Assembly (NCBI GenBank): GCA_019237435.1
Contig: JAFAHB010000172.1
Location: 1 to 6,711, forward strand
Length of the DNA: 6,711 bases
Reading direction: 5' to 3'
Origin: Vulcanimicrobiota bacterium
Lineage (GTDB): Bacteria > Vulcanimicrobiota > Vulcanimicrobiia > Vulcanimicrobiales > Vulcanimicrobiaceae
Within the stretch, counting starts at the first letter, position 1; each line of letters begins with the position of its first letter. Below are positions 5,748 to 6,711 of the stretch, piece after piece. Below the pieces are notes generated by a model. It made no database searches. It had not been told where the DNA came from and saw only the letters and a list, made by a program, of their open reading frames with translations. A program made the translations under genes and the position numbers.

Positions 5748-6711
5748 AGTTTAGCCTTACCCGGCTTTTCATCAAGCGCCCCACGCTGGTTTTCGTCATT
5801 ATCGCGCTGATGACGTTTGCGGGAATTCTTTCGTCCGCAACGATCGTCAAGGAGCTTTACCCTAACGTCAGTCAGCCGACGGTCACCGTTTCCGTCGGCT
5901 ACAACGGCGCCTCGGTTACCGAGATGCGCGACAACATCGTGCAGCCGATCGAACAGAATTTGGCTGGAACGCCAAACCTGCAGACGATGAACTCCGTCGT
6001 TCAGCAAGGGGAGGCGACGATCACCGCGATCTTCGACATTTCCTCCGATACCGCGACGGACCTAGCGCTGACCAACAAAGCGATCCAAGCTGCAGAGAAA
6101 TACTTGCCCACCAACATCAGCCCGCCGACCGTCAACCTTCGCGATCCAACCCAATCAAACGTCGTCACGCTCGCGCTGTTTTCGAGGAAGCTCTCTCTTG
6201 CTAGGCTGGCACTCTACGCGGTGAACGTCATCGCGCCCCAGTTCGAGCAAATTCCGGGCGTTTCGTTCGTCAACGTCGGCGGCGTGGTTACGCCGGCGTA
6301 CGAGGTAATCGTCGACCCGGATCGGCTCGCCGCCGCGAATTTGACGATCAACGACGTCATCAACACCCTTTCGGCCGACAATCAACGCGTACCGGGCGGT
6401 TTTGCCTACGAGCCCAACCGTCAAACGACTATTGACATACGCGGCGACATCCAAAACCTCGACTCCGTTCGCAATCTGGCAATCATTCCGGCCGCGGGTA
6501 CGAGCGCGGCGAGCGCGATCGCGAACTCGACCGGGGCGCAAGTCGAGAATCTTCGCGGTGGTCTCGCCGCCCTGCCGGGTGTGGTCAATCCGTGGACGGC
6601 GGCGAATTCCGTCGTTCACGTCGGCGACGTCGCGACGGTCTCGGAAAGCTACGAGCCGCGGCTGGAAGTGGCCCACATCAACGGACGGCCCGGCCTCTTT
6701 CTGCAGGTGCA
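5744..6711 (+). CDS. RND-family efflux permease (AcrB type), N-terminal part only
   Basis: The first 322 codons of an AcrB-type proton-driven pump, which would normally be about 1,000-1,050 residues. TM1 is about residues 13-33 (LVFVIIALMTFAGIL), followed by the porter domain with family hallmarks: VKELYPNVSQPTVTVSVGY, GASVTEMRDNIVQPIEQ, a DLALTNKAIQAAEKYLP helix, QIPGVSFVNVGG and VDPDRLAAANLTINDVINTL. The GTG start at 5744 lies in the overlap GTGA with the adaptor stop, so translation is probably coupled; the next in-frame ATG (codon 23) is inside TM1 and would destroy it. About 40 residues rich in Ala, Gly and Asn (about 250-289) lie between LAIIPA and VHVGDVATV, where most relatives have roughly ten. 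HAE-1 (drug/hydrophobe) export is more likely than heavy-metal export, but the transport core with its proton-relay residues is outside the window. Confidence 0.94.
   Translation, partial: MKFSLTRLFIKRPTLVFVIIALMTFAGILSSATIVKELYPNVSQPTVTVSVGYNGASVTEMRDNIVQPIEQNLAGTPNLQTMNSVVQQGEATITAIFDISSDTATDLALTNKAIQAAEKYLPTNISPPTVNLRDPTQSNVVTLALFSRKLSLARLALYAVNVIAPQFEQIPGVSFVNVGGVVTPAYEVIVDPDRLAAANLTINDVINTLSADNQRVPGGFAYEPNRQTTIDIRGDIQNLDSVRNLAIIPAAGTSAASAIANSTGAQVENLRGGLAALPGVVNPWTAANSVVHVGDVATVSESYEPRLEVAHINGRPGLFLQV

Overview
The window is GC-rich, gene-dense bacterial chromosome. The cell has an outer membrane: it encodes an RND efflux pump with a periplasmic adaptor that carries a TolC-docking motif. 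The lineage cannot be fixed from this sequence. A high-GC environmental Gram-negative phylum (Eremiobacterota/Vulcanimicrobiota or Acidobacteriota type) fits the codon use and gene mix, but that is a guess.

Left end (1-1094, minus strand): the N-terminal 364 residues of a secreted, probably lipid-anchored phosphoesterase of the phospholipase C/acid phosphatase family, cut off by the window edge. It diverges from a tRNA unit across a 133-base gap that holds a good promoter for the tRNAs and a weaker one for the phosphoesterase.

Middle (1170-2284, plus strand): a compact string of tRNA-CAU (Met or Ile2), a 78-residue putative zinc-binding protein, tRNA-Arg(CCG), tadA (tRNA adenosine deaminase) and tRNA-Ser(CGA). 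The gaps are short. All three tRNAs have C at anticodon position 34, and none has an encoded CCA end.

Right half (2328-6711): a regulated efflux locus. An OmpR-type response regulator and its HAMP/HisKA sensor kinase (minus strand, ATGA overlap) diverge from an adaptor lipoprotein and an RND permease (plus strand, GTGA overlap; the permease runs off the right edge). The regulator and adaptor start codons share one CATG palindrome, so the annotated genes have no intergenic space. A TTGGCT direct repeat with a 10-bp period lies there and brackets a TACAAT -10-like element. The simplest reading is that the two-component system controls its own operon and the pump from this site. No outer-membrane TolC partner is visible; it may lie beyond the right edge.

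I found no insertion sequence, CRISPR array, attachment site or convincing intrinsic terminator. The 43 bases between tRNA-Ser and the kinase stop codon hold nothing I can identify. No wholly new system is evident. The most unusual points are the shared-start divergent junction with its operator-like repeat, the tRNA-flanked small Cys/His protein, and an apparent insertion in the RND porter domain.
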